NCBI GenBank assembly: GCA_049999765.1
Contig: JBNGIQ010009217.1
Span: 42,545-84,842 of the forward strand
Direction of reading: 5' to 3'
Length of the DNA stretch: 42,298 nucleotides
DNA from: Phaeoceros laevis
Taxonomy: Eukaryota > Anthocerotophyta > Anthocerotopsida > Notothyladales
The notes beneath the pieces are model-generated. The model was not told where the DNA came from. It saw only the letters and a program-made list of their open reading frames with translations, and did not search any database. This document shows positions 27,376 to 36,569 of the stretch, one piece after another. Position 1 is the stretch's first letter. The number at the start of each line of letters is the position of its first letter. The translations under genes and the position numbers were made by a program.

Positions 27376-30333
27376 ATGGTTGCGAGTTTGTTGCAGCCAG
27401 CAGACAGTGGGCTTCTGCTGATGCATTCAGTGCCTATTTCCGGGAATGCCCACCAACCATCCGGCGAGAGCCATTTTGCCAGGGGCAATGGCCTTACAGA
27501 CATCCCAGGCGGTCTGGCACAGTGTGAAAAAGGGGGAGTGCACTGGGGCCGTCTCTGTGCTCCACATCGGCAGGAGCAGTTTTGGCGACAGTTTTCTTTT
27601 GATCCGTTTCTGTGGTGGGACTATAGGACGCTTGCTGCTCTAGATACACCTCCATCCCCATCCAGCTTGACCTTGCCCAAGAATGCTGGCCCTCGCCGGG
27701 TTACTGTTCACGTAGCTACTACTGCTGCTGAGGCCGTCAGCAATTTGTGTGACAAGGGCCAGCTTAGTGAAGCTGTTGACGCTCTGGAGGTCCTGGTGCA
27801 CACAGAATCGCACCTTTCCATCCCTCTCTTCTACACTGTTCTCAAGGCCTGTGTGGCTCAGAAGAATCTGGGTCTGGGTCGCCATGTTCATAGACTTGCA
27901 ACCGCAGTGGGTTATGAGTCAAACACATTTTTAGCTACTCACATCCTGCGCATGTATGCTTCCCATGGTAGGCTGCCAGAGGCCAAGGGCGTCTTCAGCA
28001 AGCTGACCAGACCAGATGCATTCTCTTGGTCTGCCGTCATTGCAGCCCATGCTAAACATGGGGAGCCCAAACAGGCTATAGAACTGTATCAACAGATGCG
28101 GAGCTCGAGTGTGAAGCCGGATGGCCACGTTTTCGTGGCAGCCCTACAAGCTTGTGCAACTACCGCAGACTTGGAGTCTGGGAAGAAAGTGCATGCTGAT
28201 GTGTTGGACAGCGGCATCGAGCCCAACGAGTTTGTGTGGAACTCCCTGGTGGACATGTATGCAAAGTGTGGCAGGTTGGAAGAGGCCCGTGCGGTGCTGG
28301 AAAGTCTAGCCACCAAGAACGTGGTGGCATGGAATGCCATTCTAGATGGATATGCCAAATGTGGCAGGTTGGAAGACGCACGCAGGGTTTTTGACAGTTT
28401 GGCCACTAGGAATGTGGTGACATGCAACACCATGATAACTGGATATGCCAAATGTGGCAGGTTGGAAGATGCACGCCGCCTTTTTGACACTATGGCCACA
28501 AGGAATGTGGTGACATGGAATGCCATGATAGCTGCATATGCCCAGCATGGGCTCGGTCAGGAAGCCTTGGCTCTTTTTGCAAGAATGGAACAGGATGGCA
28601 TGATTCTAGGCAACGGCGTGACCTTCACATGCCTCTTGAAGCTATGTGCAACTTCTGCTGCTTTACCACTGGGCAAGCAGCTCCACTCTCAGATCCTGGA
28701 AAGGGGATTGCAAGCGAACATAGTTGTGGGCACGTGCCTGGTTAACATGTACGTGAATTGTGGCAGGCTAGAAGATGCGCACACTGTTTTTGACAGTTTG
28801 CCCAGGAAAGATGTGGTGGCTTGGACGGCAATGATTGCAGGATATGCTCAGCACGGCCTCAGTCATGAAGCCCTTGCTCTTTTTGACGAAATGGAGAGGG
28901 AAGGGCTGATTCTCGCTAACCCGTTCACATTTGCTTGCCTCTTGAAGGCATGTGCAGCTATTGGTGCTTTGCGACAAGGCAAGCAGCTTCATGCGCAGAT
29001 TGTGGAACAAAGACTCGAAGCAGACACAGTGGTGGGCACCTGCCTGGTTGATATGTATGTGAAATGTGGGAGATTAGACGATGCGTACATGGTTTTTGAT
29101 AGTTTGGCCACAAAAAACGTGGTGACATGGAGTGCCATGATAGCTGGATATGCTGACTACGGCCTTTGTCAGAAAGCCCTTGCCCTTTACTACAGGATGG
29201 AGCAGGATGGTCGAATTTGGGCTAATTCTTTTATATTTGCTTGTTTATTAAGGGCATGCGCAAGTGTAGCTGCTTTACAGCAGGGCAAGTACCTCCATTC
29301 ACAAATTGTGGAAAGAGGACTGGAAGTTGATCTTGTGTTGGGCAACTGCTTGGTGGACATGTACGCAAAATGTGGCAGTCTGAAAAATGCTTGCACAGTT
29401 TTTGACTGCTTGCCAACAAAGAATGTTGTCACATGGACGATAATGATACATGGGTTTGGTCAGTGCAGTGAAGCACAAAACGCGATAAAGTGTTTTGAGA
29501 ACATGATGCGGGATGGCATCAAGGCTGACGAGACTACTTTTACTTGCCTTCTTGTAGCCTGCAGTCATGAAGGCCTGGTAAATGAGGGTGCGCAGCTTTT
29601 CAAGGCCATGGTGGATGATTGCCGCATCATGCCTACTGTTGAGCATTACACCTGCATAGTTGATCTTCTTGGGCGGGCTAGCTATCTAGATTCAGCAGAA
29701 AAGATGTTGTTCTCATTTCGGAGTGATGATGTGGGGTTCATGTCTTTGCTGAATGCCTGCAGGAGCTATGGTGACGTACAGAGGGGCTGGCGGTGTTTCA
29801 AAAGTCTTGTGAGATCAGATCCTCAAAATGCGGCTGCCTTTGTGGTGATGGGAGATATCTTTGCAGCTGCTGGTAGGTGGTCAGATGTACAGAGGGTTGA
29901 AAGGTTGAGGAAGTTGGCAGGAGCTACCAAAAAACCTGCAGTAGCAAACATTGAGGTGGACAGGTATGTGCATTCATTTGTTGTGGGTGAAGGAAGAGGT
30001 GATATCGCCTTAAAAGCACGGACTATGAATACTCGGCTGAAGGAGGATGGAGGCCATGTGCCCAACACAGGGTTGGTGCTGAAGCCACTACACAAAAGGG
30101 AGAAAGAAGACGAACTTTGTGGACATGCAGAGAAGCTGGCGTTGGCGTATGGACTTTTGAACACCTTGGATGGGACTCCTCTCCTCGTCACCAAGAATAT
30201 GCGCATGTGTGCGAACTGCCACAGTTCCACCGAGGTTATGTCACGGCTTGAAAAAAGAGAGATAGTTGTAAGGGATGCGTACCGAGTCCACCGGTTTTTA
30301 GATGGATCTTGTAGCTGCGGTGGCAGACCTTGA
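27376..30333 (+). CDS. PLS-class PPR protein with KP-type DYW domain ending GRP
   Basis: Intronless, 985 residues from the first in-frame ATG. The N-terminus keeps only the first part of the PDF-like block (FSFDPFLWWDYR). The repeats start at about residue 140. The array has about five PLS triplets and, inside the second, three tandem 31-residue SS-type units (YAKCGRLEDARRVFDSLATR). E repeats precede a 137-residue DYW-type domain (849-985). The PG box is ATKKPAVANIEV, the catalytic motif HAE (His917, Glu919), the zinc pair CANC (Cys945, Cys948) and the end SCSCGGRP. By these features it belongs with the KP class and is a candidate organelle U-to-C editing factor. No frame damage is seen. Targeting is not obvious from the chosen start, which leaves room for a spliced 5' exon. 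Confidence 0.92.
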   Translation: MVASLLQPADSGLLLMHSVPISGNAHQPSGESHFARGNGLTDIPGGLAQCEKGGVHWGRLCAPHRQEQFWRQFSFDPFLWWDYRTLAALDTPPSPSSLTLPKNAGPRRVTVHVATTAAEAVSNLCDKGQLSEAVDALEVLVHTESHLSIPLFYTVLKACVAQKNLGLGRHVHRLATAVGYESNTFLATHILRMYASHGRLPEAKGVFSKLTRPDAFSWSAVIAAHAKHGEPKQAIELYQQMRSSSVKPDGHVFVAALQACATTADLESGKKVHADVLDSGIEPNEFVWNSLVDMYAKCGRLEEARAVLESLATKNVVAWNAILDGYAKCGRLEDARRVFDSLATRNVVTCNTMITGYAKCGRLEDARRLFDTMATRNVVTWNAMIAAYAQHGLGQEALALFARMEQDGMILGNGVTFTCLLKLCATSAALPLGKQLHSQILERGLQANIVVGTCLVNMYVNCGRLEDAHTVFDSLPRKDVVAWTAMIAGYAQHGLSHEALALFDEMEREGLILANPFTFACLLKACAAIGALRQGKQLHAQIVEQRLEADTVVGTCLVDMYVKCGRLDDAYMVFDSLATKNVVTWSAMIAGYADYGLCQKALALYYRMEQDGRIWANSFIFACLLRACASVAALQQGKYLHSQIVERGLEVDLVLGNCLVDMYAKCGSLKNACTVFDCLPTKNVVTWTIMIHGFGQCSEAQNAIKCFENMMRDGIKADETTFTCLLVACSHEGLVNEGAQLFKAMVDDCRIMPTVEHYTCIVDLLGRASYLDSAEKMLFSFRSDDVGFMSLLNACRSYGDVQRGWRCFKSLVRSDPQNAAAFVVMGDIFAAAGRWSDVQRVERLRKLAGATKKPAVANIEVDRYVHSFVVGEGRGDIALKARTMNTRLKEDGGHVPNTGLVLKPLHKREKEDELCGHAEKLALAYGLLNTLDGTPLLVTKNMRMCANCHSSTEVMSRLEKREIVVRDAYRVHRFLDGSCSCGGRP
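28258..28536 (+). repeat. Three tandem 93-bp units coding for 31-residue PPR SS motifs
   Basis: The units start at 28258, 28351 and 28444, and the next Tyr codon of the same type is at 28537, so the period is exactly 93 bp. Units 2 and 3 are the most alike at DNA level. They add two PPR modules to the KP-type gene without changing frame. Confidence 0.93.
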
Positions 30334-30555
30334 TTGACATCTGTCACATACTGTGATTGAAGTTGTATCTGACCAAGGCAATTACTGGCTACCCAGTTTC
30401 ACGACTTTAATGTAGATGTCGCATTGTTGTCATTGTTTTCGCATAGATGTCCACTCCACTTGTTGTAACTGAATACTTCAATCTCATCATGCATATACTA
30501 AACGGACAAGTCCCACATGCGGCACATAAACCTGTACCCACTAACATCGCCCTTG

Positions 30556-30850
30556 GTACAACATTTCCGTCTGGAAATCTGTCACACACGTTGCGAGCCA
30601 TCCTCCACAGATGACGCACTTCCTATGCATGTTAACCAAGCTGCCTAGACTTCCAGTCCGTGCTCTATGCATGGGCCTGGTTTCCCTCATGCACAGCTGT
30701 TGTACCTGTAAGAGGCAAACAAACGTAACAGATTCTGGGTACAGGTGGGTCTTCCTGACCCAAACCCTGCTGGCCATAGCATGGTAGTACGTTGCTGAGT
30801 GGGAGCCTGCCAGCACCCTGCGAGCATCCTCAAGTCTACATACATGTGAA
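30556..30850 (-). pseudogene. Solitary PPR repeat relic
   Basis: On the minus strand the sequence aligns by eye with one WW-family PLS unit. It has GAGGATGCTCGCAG, then a damaged GGTTATGCCCAGCAGGG (CATGCTATGGCCAGCAGGGT), GGGTCAGGAAG, GAATCTGTTACGTTTGT, GGCAGCTTGGTTAACATG and CTCGCAACGTGTGTGACAGA. Several indels break the frame. No neighbouring repeats, leader or DYW are recognisable, so it is an isolated fragment left by deletion or carried here by a duplication. Confidence 0.78.
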
Positions 30851-31723
30851 CCCTCGTCTACTGGCGGCGGTCCTCAGGTAAGGTTATTAAGCATCTTGGA
30901 CATGGCTTTGCTGGAACTCTAAACGTTTCGTCAAGTCCAAGGATGAGCCTCACTTCAAAACTGCAGCACACATTTCCCTCACAGACTTTCTCTAGACAGG
31001 CTGCCTCATGTGTCAACCAAACGCCTTCACTGCTTACAAATTTCTCTACTCCACCCTGGCCTTCCATGTTCAAGTGAGCGGGGCTGTAGAAAAAAAAGAA
31101 TTTAGGATCCCACTTGTTGGAGGATAGGCAGCGCCAATTCCTTCAGGATCCAACCAACGAGCCCTGTACCAAGTCTGCCGAACCTCCCCATGTGGATTTG
31201 GTGGAAGATGCCTTCAACTGTACCCGCATAATAACACCAAGCCCACATCTGCCCACAAGGTATCTGGCGATTCCTATCTACAGGCTGGAAAATCCGAAGC
31301 CCAAGCACAGATGATATATTTGTAGCTGCCCCTGGGCCTACAGCTGCAGCTGGGCAACCAGAATGCACAGCTGAAAAGCTCAGATGTACAGTACGAAGTG
31401 ACTGTAGCAACAAGTGCGGCAGGTTTCCTGGCATGTCCATAGCATGCAGCAAAGTACATCAATCCTGTGCATCCACACATATGCAGCCGAAACTGCATGT
31501 TTTAAATGTTACAGTACAGGACTGAGCACGTTCATCTTCAGGTTCATTGGAAGATGGAAGCCTCAAATGGTTGCGTGGTGGATATCTATATCACGGTCGG
31601 TTATAAGTTCTGACCCTCGGATTGATCCTTAGCCTTCACAAAGTTCGGTGGCCACAAAAATCCATGTTTCTCGGGCAGCTGAGCCGTAGTTGGGCCCCTT
31701 CACAAAACCCTGGTCGAACTTGG
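30851..31723. other. Intergenic region, no supported gene
   Basis: This lies between the PPR relic and the stop codon of the minus-strand WW-type gene, so its right part is that gene's 3' flank. A 116-codon minus ORF (31102-31452) shows no recognisable motif and I do not call it. Confidence 0.5.
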
Positions 31724-34700
31724 TTACCAGTAGTCCCCGCATGAACATTTCCCATCCTTGTACACATGGAAGCGACTTGCATCCCGGCAGATAATAGTTC
31801 GCCTCTCCACCTTTGATATGTAAGCTGTGGCTGTGTGACAATCCACACACACCCGCAAGTTTTTCACAATACGTATGGTCGTCCCGTCAGGTGTCTTGTT
31901 CAAAGCATAAGCAATGGCCAGCTTCTCGCTGTGCCCACACAACTCAGCTTCCTTCTCTTCATCCGGTATGTCCCGCATAGAAGAGTGCAAATGTGGCAGA
32001 TATCCTTCTTTTTTCATTTTGGGGACCAAAAGTTCCAGCCTTGCATAGATACTTTCGCTTTCAGAATGCACCTTGTCTCCAACTACAAATGTGTGTACAG
32101 TGCCACACATGTCAGTCCACCAGCTCTGACCCGGTGGCTTCCATGCCTTGGTTCTCACTCTTCTGATCTGCATAGCCTTTGCCTCCTCCCACATCTTAGC
32201 ACCTGCATAAATGCTGGACATCAACACATACGGTGAGGCATCCACTTCATCCACACTCACTGCACACTCAAAAGCTTGTCGTCCAATCTCAACATTCTTC
32301 CACTTACGACAAGCACCCAACAGAGTGAGCCACACTGCTGCATTAGGTGGGAAAGGTATGGTCATAGCCACATGTAATGACTCCTGCAGTTGACCTGCAC
32401 GTCCCAGGAGATCCACCATGCACGAGTAGTGCTCAATAGTTGGACTGATGCCGTAATCTGTTCTCATGGCCTCGAAGTACTTTCGGCCCTTGTCCACTAG
32501 ACCCACATGACTGCATACAGTTAGCACGCTAAGAAACGTCATGCCATCTGGTTGTATGCCTTCCTGTTTCATTCTGTCAAGCAAGTCAAACACAATTTCA
32601 CTATCTCCGAGGCGGGTGTATCCAGCAATTAAAGCACCCCATGCAACAACGCCTCTTTCAGGCAATGAATCGAAGACCTGATGTGAATCAAGCATACTCC
32701 CGCACTTTGCATACATATTGACCAAGGCATTGCCCACAACTTCATCCGTTTGCAATCCCCTTTCTTCAATCTGTGCATGGAGTTGCCTTCCCAGAGGTAA
32801 CGCTGCCACAGCTGCACATGCCTGCAAAAGCAACACACATGTGACATAATCGGGTGACGTAATCCCTTCTTGTTGCATACTTCTGTAAAGACTAAGGGCT
32901 TCCTGACCCATACCCTGCTGGGAATACCCTGCAATAATCGCATTCCATGTTACCACATTCCTCTGGGGAAGTCTGTCGAACATGCTACGTGCATCCTCTA
33001 TGCTACCACACTTTGCATACATGTTCACCAAGCTGTTCCCAACAACTAGATCGCCTTGCAGACCTCGTTCTTCAATCTTTGCATGGAGTTGCTTTCCATG
33101 ATGTAGAGCATCTTCACCAACACTTGCACATGCCTGCAGCAGGCATGTGAGAGTAACCGAATCTGGAGGAGAGACGCCTTCCAGTTGCATACAATTGTAA
33201 AGACTAAGTGCCTTCTGACCCATGGCCTGCTGGGCATAACCTGCAATCATGGCAGTCCATGTCACCACATTCCTGTGAGGGAGCGTGTCAAACACTGCAC
33301 GAGCATCCTCTATGCTGCCACACTTTGCATACATGTTCACCAAGCTGGCTCCTACAACAACGTCAGCTTGCAGACCTCGGTCTTCAATTTGGGCATGGAG
33401 CTGCTTTCCTTGATCTATAGCTTCTACACCTACCCCTGTACATGCCTGCAGCAGGCACACAAATGTGACAGCATCGGGGGGAGTGATGCCGTCTTGTTGC
33501 ATAGTGCTGTAAAGACTAAGGGCCTCATGACCCATCGCCTGCTGGGCATAACCTGTGATCATGGCAGTCCATGTCACCACATTCTTAACAGGAAGCCTGT
33601 CAAAAACCTTACGAGCATCCTCTAAGCTACCGCACTTTGCATACATGTTCACCAAGCTTGCCCCGACAACCACGTCATCTTGCAGTCCTCGTTCCTTGAT
33701 CTGTGCATGGAGCTGCTTCCCCTGATGAAGAGTTACTTCCCCTACACTTGCACAAGCCTGCAGGAGGCATACAAATGTGACAGAATTGGGTGGGGCGATG
33801 CCTTCTTCCTCCATACGAGTGTACAGACTGAGGGCTTCTCGACCCATTCCCTGCTGGGCGTATCCTGAGATCATGGCAGTCCAAGTCACCACATTCTTGT
33901 GAGGCAGCCTGTCAAACACTCTGCGAGCATCCACTATGCTACTGCACTTCGCATACATATCAACCAGGCATGTTTGGACAAAAATATCTGGCTTTCCGGG
34001 ACTTGCAAGCACATGAGCATGGACATCCTTGCCAGCAGCTAAGTCGCCGGCGGTTGCACAAGCTTTAAGAACTGCCAAGAATATATGGTTGTTGGGCTGA
34101 ACTTTAGACTCGCGCATCTGTCGATAAAGTCCTATAGCCTGTCTTGGCTCTCCATGCCTAGCATGTGCAAAGATGATGGTAGCCCAGTTATAGGCGTCTG
34201 GTCTAGAGACATTAGCAAAGACTTGCATGGCTTCCTCCAACTTCCTATGGGAAGCATAGAAGCCGATGAGGTGGGTGGCTAAGAATGCGTGTCCTTCGTA
34301 ACCACTTGTGACGGTGAGAGAATGGATTCGTCTGCCCAGACCCAGGTCCTTACATGCGATACACCGTTTGAGTACACGATAGAAAAGATTGTAAGGCACA
34401 TGGCTTCCTCGCTGCACCAAGACGTCTAACGCATTCACAGCGTCAGCAATCTGTCCATTCTCACACAGTTTCTTGCAGATTCGAAACTCCAACTCGCCTT
34501 CATTCGCTGGTAGCACCGAGGTGGATAAAGACTCAGGAGGCTTCTTCATACGAGCATCTAATGTGGCAAGTTGCGACTCCACCCAAGCTGGTTTCTGCCG
34601 ATTGTCTAACCACAAGGCTTCCGTGGACTTCTTGTGCCTAACAACATCAGGACGCCGGGGAACCTTCCTACTCCATCCATCGTCCCACCCGTGTGTGGGA

Positions 34701-34738
34701 TCTGAGGAAAACCCCTGCCACAGCCCTTTAACAGCCAT
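31724..34738 (-). CDS. Intact PLS-class PPR-DYW protein with WW-type PG box and N-terminal PDF-like block
   Basis: Intronless, 1004 residues, true ATG at 34738. Residues ~8-55 form a PDF-like block: GFSSDPTHGWDDGWSRK, then RRPDVVRHKKSTEALWLDN and KPAWVESQL (PDV instead of PDF). Six PLS triplets and E repeats follow. The DYW domain (about 864-1004) has a KPPGQSWWTD PG box, HSE (His936, Glu938), CVDC (Cys964, Cys967) and ends CSCGDYW. All residues expected of a cytidine deaminase are present, so it should be an organelle C-to-U editing factor. It is the only WW-type copy in the window with a complete catalytic domain. The leader before the PDF-like block is very short, so organelle targeting needs another start or exon. 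Its ATG lies 267 bp from the divergent SRPBCC gene. Confidence 0.94.
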   Translation of the reverse strand: MAVKGLWQGFSSDPTHGWDDGWSRKVPRRPDVVRHKKSTEALWLDNRQKPAWVESQLATLDARMKKPPESLSTSVLPANEGELEFRICKKLCENGQIADAVNALDVLVQRGSHVPYNLFYRVLKRCIACKDLGLGRRIHSLTVTSGYEGHAFLATHLIGFYASHRKLEEAMQVFANVSRPDAYNWATIIFAHARHGEPRQAIGLYRQMRESKVQPNNHIFLAVLKACATAGDLAAGKDVHAHVLASPGKPDIFVQTCLVDMYAKCSSIVDARRVFDRLPHKNVVTWTAMISGYAQQGMGREALSLYTRMEEEGIAPPNSVTFVCLLQACASVGEVTLHQGKQLHAQIKERGLQDDVVVGASLVNMYAKCGSLEDARKVFDRLPVKNVVTWTAMITGYAQQAMGHEALSLYSTMQQDGITPPDAVTFVCLLQACTGVGVEAIDQGKQLHAQIEDRGLQADVVVGASLVNMYAKCGSIEDARAVFDTLPHRNVVTWTAMIAGYAQQAMGQKALSLYNCMQLEGVSPPDSVTLTCLLQACASVGEDALHHGKQLHAKIEERGLQGDLVVGNSLVNMYAKCGSIEDARSMFDRLPQRNVVTWNAIIAGYSQQGMGQEALSLYRSMQQEGITSPDYVTCVLLLQACAAVAALPLGRQLHAQIEERGLQTDEVVGNALVNMYAKCGSMLDSHQVFDSLPERGVVAWGALIAGYTRLGDSEIVFDLLDRMKQEGIQPDGMTFLSVLTVCSHVGLVDKGRKYFEAMRTDYGISPTIEHYSCMVDLLGRAGQLQESLHVAMTIPFPPNAAVWLTLLGACRKWKNVEIGRQAFECAVSVDEVDASPYVLMSSIYAGAKMWEEAKAMQIRRVRTKAWKPPGQSWWTDMCGTVHTFVVGDKVHSESESIYARLELLVPKMKKEGYLPHLHSSMRDIPDEEKEAELCGHSEKLAIAYALNKTPDGTTIRIVKNLRVCVDCHTATAYISKVERRTIICRDASRFHVYKDGKCSCGDYW

Positions 34739-35005
34739 TCCTTTCTCTCGAGAACGTGGTCGATGGCCGGTAAGTGAGGGCCTCGAATTTGCATTTTGCT
34801 CAGGTGATCATTGCCCAAATACAGACGTGGCACGGGCTGGTAGCAACAGCATCGTAACAGAGTGCCCTAGTTCTATGCCGGGTGGTCGATTCACGCCAGT
34901 TGGAAGCATGCCAACTTGTGAATCGCTGACCGAGCTAGTGCGAGGCGTTATTAGAGAGCTGGTACGAGTTTGTGCATCGTCACCTTCTATGTAGCTGATG
35001 ACAAT
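34739..35005. promoter_or_regulatory. Compact divergent promoter region
   Basis: Only 267 bp separate the minus-strand PPR ATG (34738) from the plus-strand SRPBCC ATG (35006). Both 5' untranslated regions and core promoters must fit here unless one gene has an unseen upstream exon. No defined element can be defended. Confidence 0.5.
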
Positions 35006-36269
35006 ATGGGCACCATCTCTACGTCCACAAGTCGTTGGACGTTGTGCGGAGCGGGCAGAACCATTGCTGTACCATCGCAAAAGCAGCTGGCAGCTCCTAA
35101 GACTATTCGCTGTGCGGCATTGCGAGTGCACAATATAAGGCTGACTACGAGTAAAAGTTCGTTGGGTGGAAGAGTCCTGGATGGGAAGGTGAGCAACGGA
35201 AGCAGGTGGAGTGCCGGCACATGGCTCGACAACTCGTACGTATATCTACGTGTCCGTTTTCCTCTACGTTCCCCAGTTCGCCCTCAGCTCGTCTAGCTGG
35301 AGCCCTATGTTAGCTGTCTTCTAGCATCTGTTGCACAATGCAGGGCTCAGGTGGAAACCCAAGTCCCGGTGGAAGAAGCTTGGGCTTTTTGGGAGGATAG
35401 GGAAGCGGTGACCCAGTGGATGCCTTGGATTTCTTCTGTCAAGGTGCGTGTAAAACCTTACTCTCTTAGCACGGAACTGAACAATCTTTGCCAATCTGAT
35501 CATCGATGTGATGCTGGCCGGCCGGCCCTGTATGATCCACAGGTCCAAAAAGACAGACCAGAGCTGTCGAAGTGGACACTAAAATGGGAGGCTCTTGGCC
35601 AGAATCTGGAGTTCTCCTGGATGGCTCGCAATTTGCAAGTAGGTTCGAAAAAGCGACTCCCTCACCTCATGCTGGAATGCTTAAATGTGCGGTTGATCCC
35701 AGCCGTGGCGTTCATGTTGCAGCCTATCTATCATCAGAAGATTCACTGGCGCTCTGTTGATGGCCTACCCAACAGGTTTAGTGCAACTGCTACGGTTTCT
35801 TTGTCGTTGCCCTCCATCATATATTAGGTGACAACATCTGTTTTGTATGACACTAAAGGATGCTGGGGGCTGCAGAGGTGCTGTGCGATTCTTTCGTCGT
35901 GGCCCGTCGGCTTGTGCTGTTCAGGTTAGTAGGTCCTATGTTCTCCTACAGCTTGTCTTTTGCTGCCTTGGTGCACGATCTCACTACGTGATGGCATTGT
36001 ATTTCGTTGTGGTGTGCAAGCTGACTATCTCATACGAGGTGCCAGAGCAGCTGGCTCTCTTCGCCTGGGTAACCTCCCTGCTCTCCTCTTCGCACTTCCC
36101 TTGTTACTGCTCACTTCGTGTAGGCCTAGCTAGCTGCCTATCTTCATGGACCTTGTGCGACATTTCTGTCCAGACTCTGGCGCCTCTTGTGGAGAGCATC
36201 CTCAAAGCTGATTTGGAACGATTCGCAGCTTTCGCAAAGAAGAACAGACTGAAAGCAAAAGCGGATTAG
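35006..36269 (+). CDS. SRPBCC/START-like (polyketide cyclase/COQ10-type) protein, probably plastid
   Basis: Seven exons join in frame at GT-AG sites: 35006-35235, 35344-35443, 35543-35638, 35723-35775, 35876-35924, 36021-36068 and 36174-36269, giving 223 residues. Residues 1-75 are rich in Ser, Thr, Arg and Ala with few acids, as in a chloroplast transit peptide. The mature part fits the SRPBCC fold of plant polyketide cyclase/lipid-transport-like proteins: VPVEEAWAFWEDREAVTQW, then RPELSKWTLKWEA, EFSWMARN, IHWRSVDGLPNRGAVRFF, LTISYEVPEQLA and a C-terminal helix (VESILKADLERFAAFAKKN). The fold binds hydrophobic ligands, and the ligand here is unknown. The exon joins recover a continuous family pattern, which supports the model. 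Exon 1 is the least certain. Confidence 0.88.
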
Positions 36270-36569
36270 CGAAATGAGTATTGGGTGTGTGCCGTTCACG
36301 GTCATCTAGAAAGGTGCCATCATTATCATGATCCTACTTTAGGAGATCCCGCGGAAGGGCCCGGAGGTCTCACCCCAGACTTGCAACCGGCAAAAGAAGG
36401 TGTTTCCTTTCCAAACTGTATCTACATTCTTCCATAGATTTCTCTCACATGGACAAATCTACAACGTGTAACGTTTGCCTACCAGTTAAAGATACGGGAG
36501 ATTTGAATGAGTCCTCCAAAAGGTTGGGTCCAGTATGCGGTAGGTCCACTTATACTGCTGTTCGTCAAC
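36270..36569. terminator. Convergent 3' region of SRPBCC and PPR genes
   Basis: 300 bp lie between the SRPBCC stop (36269) and the end of the minus-strand PPR gene (36570). Both 3' untranslated regions and polyadenylation sites must be here. No other feature is seen. Confidence 0.45.

Noticed and set aside
31102-31452. 116-codon minus-strand ORF
   Set aside because: It has no recognisable domain, no splice-consistent neighbours and atypical composition, so chance is likelier.
34473-34994. 173-codon plus-strand ORF as a 5' exon of the SRPBCC gene
   Set aside because: It is antisense to the PPR N-terminus and ends before the SRPBCC ATG. The leader at 35006-35235 explains the transit peptide better.
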